64,000 nucleotides of DNA, taken from NCBI RefSeq assembly GCF_030263895.1, contig NZ_CP127161.1, positions 3,596,001 through 3,660,000 on the forward strand. Direction: 5' to 3'. Below the pieces are notes generated by a model that worked only from the letters and a program-made list of their open reading frames with translations, ran no database searches and was not told the origin of the DNA. Positions 60,770 through 64,000 of the stretch are shown in pieces. Within the stretch, counting starts at the first letter, position 1; each line of letters opens with the position of its first letter. The position numbers and the translations under genes are program-made. This stretch comes from Proteiniborus sp. MB09-C3. Its GTDB lineage: Bacteria; Bacillota; Clostridia; Tissierellales; Proteiniboraceae.

Positions 60770-62603
60770 GCCCATTGCCCTCCTTTTGATAATACTGGCT
60801 CTGTATCTGGAAGAGCTCTGCATAGCGACCTTGGTCAGCTAGTAACGATTCATGAGTCCCTTCTTCAAAAACACATCCATTCTCAATCAATAAAATTTTA
60901 TCACAGAAACGTGTAGAAGCCAGTCTATGAGAAATATAAATCGACGTTCGTCCTTGAGTCAGCTCGTTATAACGCTGGTATATTTCGCTTTCCGCCAATG
61001 GATCAAGAGCTGCAGTTGGTTCATCTAGAACTATGATAGGAGCATCTTTGTAAAGTGCCCGAGCCAACATTAAACGCTGCATTTCTCCACCAGAGAGTTC
61101 AGGAGCATCCTCATAGACTTCTTTTCCCATATGAGTATCCAACCCATTTGGCAATTTTTTTAATCTCTCCGTCAAACCAGCACGTTCAATGACTTGATGA
61201 ACCTTCTGCTGATCAACATCTTGATCCCTTTGTGCCACATTTACATAAACAGGTCCAGCTAAATAAGAAAATTTTTGGAAAACAGCAGAGAACATTCTAT
61301 AGTAATCACTACGATTATACTCTCTAATATCAACACCATTTAGAAGTACTTGTCCCTCTGTAGGGTCATAAAAACCACAAATCAATTTAATAAGGGTAGT
61401 CTTACCTGCACCATTCAATCCAACGACTGCAATTTTTTCACCTGGCTGTATGGTGAGGTTTATGTGCTCAAGCGTCATAGAATCAGCATCAGGATAACGG
61501 AAACTAACGTCTCTCAACTCAATACTATAGGACATATTTAAATCGGGTATTAATTCCTTACCTTTTTCAAATTCAAATGTCTCTGTCCAATCTAAATATT
61601 CCCTTACGGAAGACATATCAAGACTTTGTTTATGTAGTGTGTTAAAGGAAGTCAGTAGTGCATGTGTTTGGGCTGTAAAAGCACCAACAGCACTAAAATA
61701 AAGCAAGAAAGTCGCTGCACTCAGCCTCTGTGCCAGTATCAGTCTAATTAAATAGTAATAGGCTATTCCATTTCGCATCAACGATAAAAAAATATCTATA
61801 ACATCTGCTCCAAAATATATTTTCTCTGCACGATTATGAAATCCACGGTAAAGACTTAAAGCTGATTCATAAATATCTTGAATCCAGGGCTGCATTCCAA
61901 AGATTCGAATATCTTTGCCATAAGTATAATCTTGAGATTTTTTAACCACATATTCCATATGCTGTGCATATTCTGCTTCTTCATCACGGTGGCGATAACC
62001 CCACTCGTTAATACGTTTGCCGGCAAAATAACTTAAAATCGTTGTGCCAAGTGTGACTGCCGTAATAAGTGGAGGTAACTGGGTCAATACAATAAAATAT
62101 ACAACTAATAAAATGCTATATTTCAATATATCAACTAAGGTTGACCATATGGCCTCGGTGGCTTCTTGATTATTACTCACCGAGCGTGTAGCTTTATTAC
62201 ACAACTTAAGGAAATCCTGGTTTTCAATGTTTGGAAAACTTGTAGTCATAAATTTGCGTTGTACCTTTCTGACAATTTCACTTCGCACTTCAACTCGTCC
62301 ATAAAGTGTATTTTCATCAATATAAGCTTTTAGTCCAGAAATAATAAGAAGTCCTGCCGAAAAAGCAAGGATGATCATAATAATATTTCTAATAGAGTCC
62401 CGACTTTCGATCATAGAAAGAACACTAGGTGTTATAAAAAACTCTAGCAGTTGATGAATGATGAATATAAAGACCTGAGCAATTGCAAGTGAAATGACGC
62501 TTTTCCTTACACCGCTCCCTAGCTTCAACATAAAAAATACATTACTGCCAACTCCAAATTGTGGTTTTTGTTTATTTTCTATTTTGTCCTCATTCAATAT
62601 CAA
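60756..62603 (-). CDS. ABC transporter half-molecule (permease + ATPase), first of pair
   Basis: 615 residues from a TTG start with GGAGGG 7 nt upstream. Six membrane segments, then an ATPase domain: GLNGAGKTTLIKLICGFYDPTEG, PELSGGEMQRLMLARALYKD and IIVLDEPTAALDPLAESEIY, STRFCDKILLIENG. The adenine-binding region and the Glu after Walker B are intact. It begins 14 nt after the response regulator stop and overlaps the next half-molecule by 14 nt, so the three are co-transcribed. Confidence 0.92.
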   Translation of the reverse strand: MILNEDKIENKQKPQFGVGSNVFFMLKLGSGVRKSVISLAIAQVFIFIIHQLLEFFITPSVLSMIESRDSIRNIIMIILAFSAGLLIISGLKAYIDENTLYGRVEVRSEIVRKVQRKFMTTSFPNIENQDFLKLCNKATRSVSNNQEATEAIWSTLVDILKYSILLVVYFIVLTQLPPLITAVTLGTTILSYFAGKRINEWGYRHRDEEAEYAQHMEYVVKKSQDYTYGKDIRIFGMQPWIQDIYESALSLYRGFHNRAEKIYFGADVIDIFLSLMRNGIAYYYLIRLILAQRLSAATFLLYFSAVGAFTAQTHALLTSFNTLHKQSLDMSSVREYLDWTETFEFEKGKELIPDLNMSYSIELRDVSFRYPDADSMTLEHINLTIQPGEKIAVVGLNGAGKTTLIKLICGFYDPTEGQVLLNGVDIREYNRSDYYRMFSAVFQKFSYLAGPVYVNVAQRDQDVDQQKVHQVIERAGLTERLKKLPNGLDTHMGKEVYEDAPELSGGEMQRLMLARALYKDAPIIVLDEPTAALDPLAESEIYQRYNELTQGRTSIYISHRLASTRFCDKILLIENGCVFEEGTHESLLADQGRYAELFQIQSQYYQKEGNGHEEG

Positions 62604-62617
62604 TCACATTCCCTCCT

Positions 62618-63157
62618 TTACTCCTTGTTTATACCATAGAAAAATTGCCTCGTACTATTTATTGTATAGTTATTTTCAGCATGAATAGTCGTATAATTTT
62701 GATCAACTGAAATATATTCGATTTCATATAATGGAATACGTATCATTTCTCCATCAATCAGTAACGGTAAAGCTTTCTCTTGTTTTTTTAATCTTTCTGT
62801 GGCCTTATCAAGGACTCTATATAGCTTGTTTTCGTCAACTGGTTTTATCAAGTAATGCAATGCCTCAACATCATAGCCTTCGATAATATAGTCCATATAG
62901 CCAGTAATAAAAATAATCTGAACTTCACGATTATTTTCTCGAATTTTACGTGCTAACTCAACACCATTCATTTCAATATCTAGCAATAGTATATCGTAAG
63001 ATTTATCCTCTGCATACTGAAATAAAAAAGCTTCACTTGATGGATACTTTTCAATTTCTAGTAAGTGGCCTGAGACTTCTCCCAATCTCTCTACAAGATA
63101 TCCTATATGTTGAATGCTTGACAATTCATCATCACAAATAGCAATATGAAAATTCAT
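62618..63157 (-). CDS. LytTR-type response regulator with truncated DNA-binding domain
   Basis: 179 residues; ATG with GGAGG upstream. The receiver is complete: acidic pocket CDD (about D9/D10), phospho-acceptor Asp in ILLLDIEMNGVEL, conserved ITGY and Lys in YLIKPVDENKL. A LytTR domain begins at about 133 (IRIPLYEIEYISVDQNYTTIHAEN) but stops after about 45 residues at INKE, where a full domain has about 100. No remaining LytTR sequence is seen between the stop and the ABC gene. The 3' end seems to have been deleted; DNA binding is doubtful. No histidine kinase gene is present. Confidence 0.85.
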   Translation of the reverse strand: MNFHIAICDDELSSIQHIGYLVERLGEVSGHLLEIEKYPSSEAFLFQYAEDKSYDILLLDIEMNGVELARKIRENNREVQIIFITGYMDYIIEGYDVEALHYLIKPVDENKLYRVLDKATERLKKQEKALPLLIDGEMIRIPLYEIEYISVDQNYTTIHAENNYTINSTRQFFYGINKE

Positions 63158-63487
63158 CAGTAGTCGCCTCCAATTTTGGGCTATTAGTATCTAATTTATT
63201 ATTCTATGAATGTATTTACTCTTCCTTCTTCACATACTCAATAATATCGCCAAAGGTTATTGTAGCTCTCCTTAGATAAACCTTTACTTTATATATGTAA
63301 AATTATTATGCCATATATTTCTCAAAAAAGGAAACAAGTAGCTAGAAAAGGTGTAATATAGCCAATGCTTATATAAAAAATAATGGATTTAAAGAAAGAT
63401 AAGCTGCATTGGTTTAACTATATACATTATATGGTAATTAATGTTATAATCTTATCAGGTTTATTAATTTTACAGGAGGGGTTTATT
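63158..63487. other. Intergenic region between divergent units
   Basis: 330 nt of A/T-rich DNA between the minus-strand response regulator and the plus-strand VOC gene. It should contain both promoters; no clear -35/-10 pair, riboswitch or repeat was identified. Confidence 0.4.
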
Positions 63488-63853
63488 ATGCGAATTAACT
63501 TGCAGGCATACCTAAAGGGAAGTATTGGAGCAGTAGATTTTTACCAAAAAGCTTTTGATGCTACACTTGGTTACAATGTACGAAATCCTGATGGTACATA
63601 CATGCACGCTGAGATTGATTTGAATGGTCAGAATATTATTTGTATAAGCGAATCAGATGAATGGGCTGTTTCAGGGAAAAGTATGCAGTTTTGCATTACA
63701 TTTGGTAGTGAAAATGAAGAAGCAGTGAAAAAAGCATATGAAATTCTAAAAAAAGATGGTTAAATTCTCTACCCATTGGGTCCATGCGATTGGAGCAAAT
63801 GTATGGCTGATGTAATTGATAAATTTGGTGTTCGATGGTATCTCTCTGTATAA
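63488..63853 (+). pseudogene. VOC/PhnB-like protein gene interrupted by in-frame TAA
   Basis: Start at the ATG at 63488 with GAGGGG upstream; the frame is normal for a PhnB-like glyoxalase/VOC protein (KGSIGAVDFYQKAFDATLGYN, GTYMHAEIDLNGQNIICISES, MQFCITFGSENEEAVKKAYE). A TAA at 63761-63763 follows KKDG. The same frame then continues for 29 codons (ILYPLGPCDWSKCMADVIDK, then FGVRWYLSV) to a TAA at 63851-63853, giving the expected family C-terminus. So a single nonsense change removes about a quarter of the protein; AAA (Lys) to TAA would explain it. Function of the family member unknown. Confidence 0.85.
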
Positions 63854-63911
63854 ATAATCTTTAAAGTATAAGCATATTTCTTATTGACATAATTTTCAAA
63901 AAATAATTTAA

Positions 63912-63962
63912 GGGCTAAAGCCTAATGAATCAATAAAATTCATTGGGCTTTAGCCCTTTTTC
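63912..63962 (+). terminator. Intrinsic terminator after the VOC gene
   Basis: Arms AGGGCTAAAGCC and GGCTTTAGCCCT extended by AATGAAT / ATTCATT form a stem of about 20 bp with one mismatch and a short loop, followed by TTTTT. It serves the plus-strand VOC gene. Confidence 0.85.
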
Positions 63963-63990
63963 AAGACAAGGGAAGACAAGTGAAACGTCC
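63963..63990. repeat. AAGACAAG-type repeat at the window edge
   Basis: AAGACAAG occurs twice (63963-63970 and 63973-63980) followed by GAAACGTCC. The same two words flank the IS at 43444-43450 and 44918-44934. This suggests a short dispersed intergenic repeat that is cut by the window end. Confidence 0.4.
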
Positions 63991-64000
63991 GACTATGTGA

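Noticed and set aside
1-64000. CRISPR arrays, tRNA/rRNA genes, prophage modules
   Set aside because: No regularly spaced repeats, tRNA-like cloverleaf ends, rRNA signatures or phage structural genes were seen.

Overview
The window is low-GC DNA with strong Shine-Dalgarno sites, many GTG/TTG starts and clustered operons. It carries Stickland-type reductive acyl-CoA genes, a clostridial single-chain PurL and several chemotaxis/c-di-GMP genes. This points to a motile, anaerobic, amino-acid-fermenting Firmicute of the Clostridia/Tissierellia kind. No rRNA, tRNA, CRISPR array or prophage was seen. Most genes lie on the minus strand.

Layout. 1-2.9 kb: 5' end of a PcrA helicase gene, an M19 dipeptidase, a small lipoprotein and an Amidase_6 protein. 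2.9-8.5 kb: a small ORF broken by UGA, two methyl-accepting chemotaxis proteins and an EAL phosphodiesterase. 8.5-12.4 kb: a VanY-like carboxypeptidase, yerC-like regulator / small membrane protein / nagA, and an orphan livF. 12.6-14 kb: a small unknown protein and a stalk-domain protein gene broken by an in-frame TAA. 14.2-25.8 kb: a purine operon purL-(repeat)-E-F-M-N-H-D-C, led by a guanine aptamer, a ykkC-type (probably PRPP) aptamer and a terminator. 25.8-30.7 kb: a MATE exporter, an AraC regulator with a long GH39-like tail and a patatin lipase. 31.3-35.8 kb (plus strand): a three-subunit molybdenum hydroxylase and a MocA-like enzyme. 36-43.4 kb: two ABC-2 export modules around an ECF sigma factor, one permease fused to an M1 peptidase. 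43.4-44.9 kb: an IS3-family element.

44.9-57.5 kb is the metabolic centrepiece: a sigma-54 activator (PAS + AAA+ + Fis-type HTH) and genes for reducing a 2-hydroxy acid through its CoA ester. These are a YkvI-type transporter, acyl-CoA dehydrogenase, EtfBA, CaiB-type CoA-transferase, acyl-CoA ligase, dehydratase activator and two dehydratase subunits. Upstream of the transporter are a good -24/-12 promoter and two palindromes 31 bp apart, which fit activator sites. Three leaders in this cluster share a short motif able to form the same H-type pseudoknot; I do not recognise it as a known RNA class and rate it the most novel signal here.

57.8-64 kb: an IS3 transposase relic, a divergent PAP2-like membrane protein, two ABC transporter half-molecules, a response regulator with a cut-off LytTR domain, and a VOC/PhnB-like gene broken by an in-frame TAA. 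Several genes here are decayed, and short mobile-looking repeats occur in the intergenic regions.
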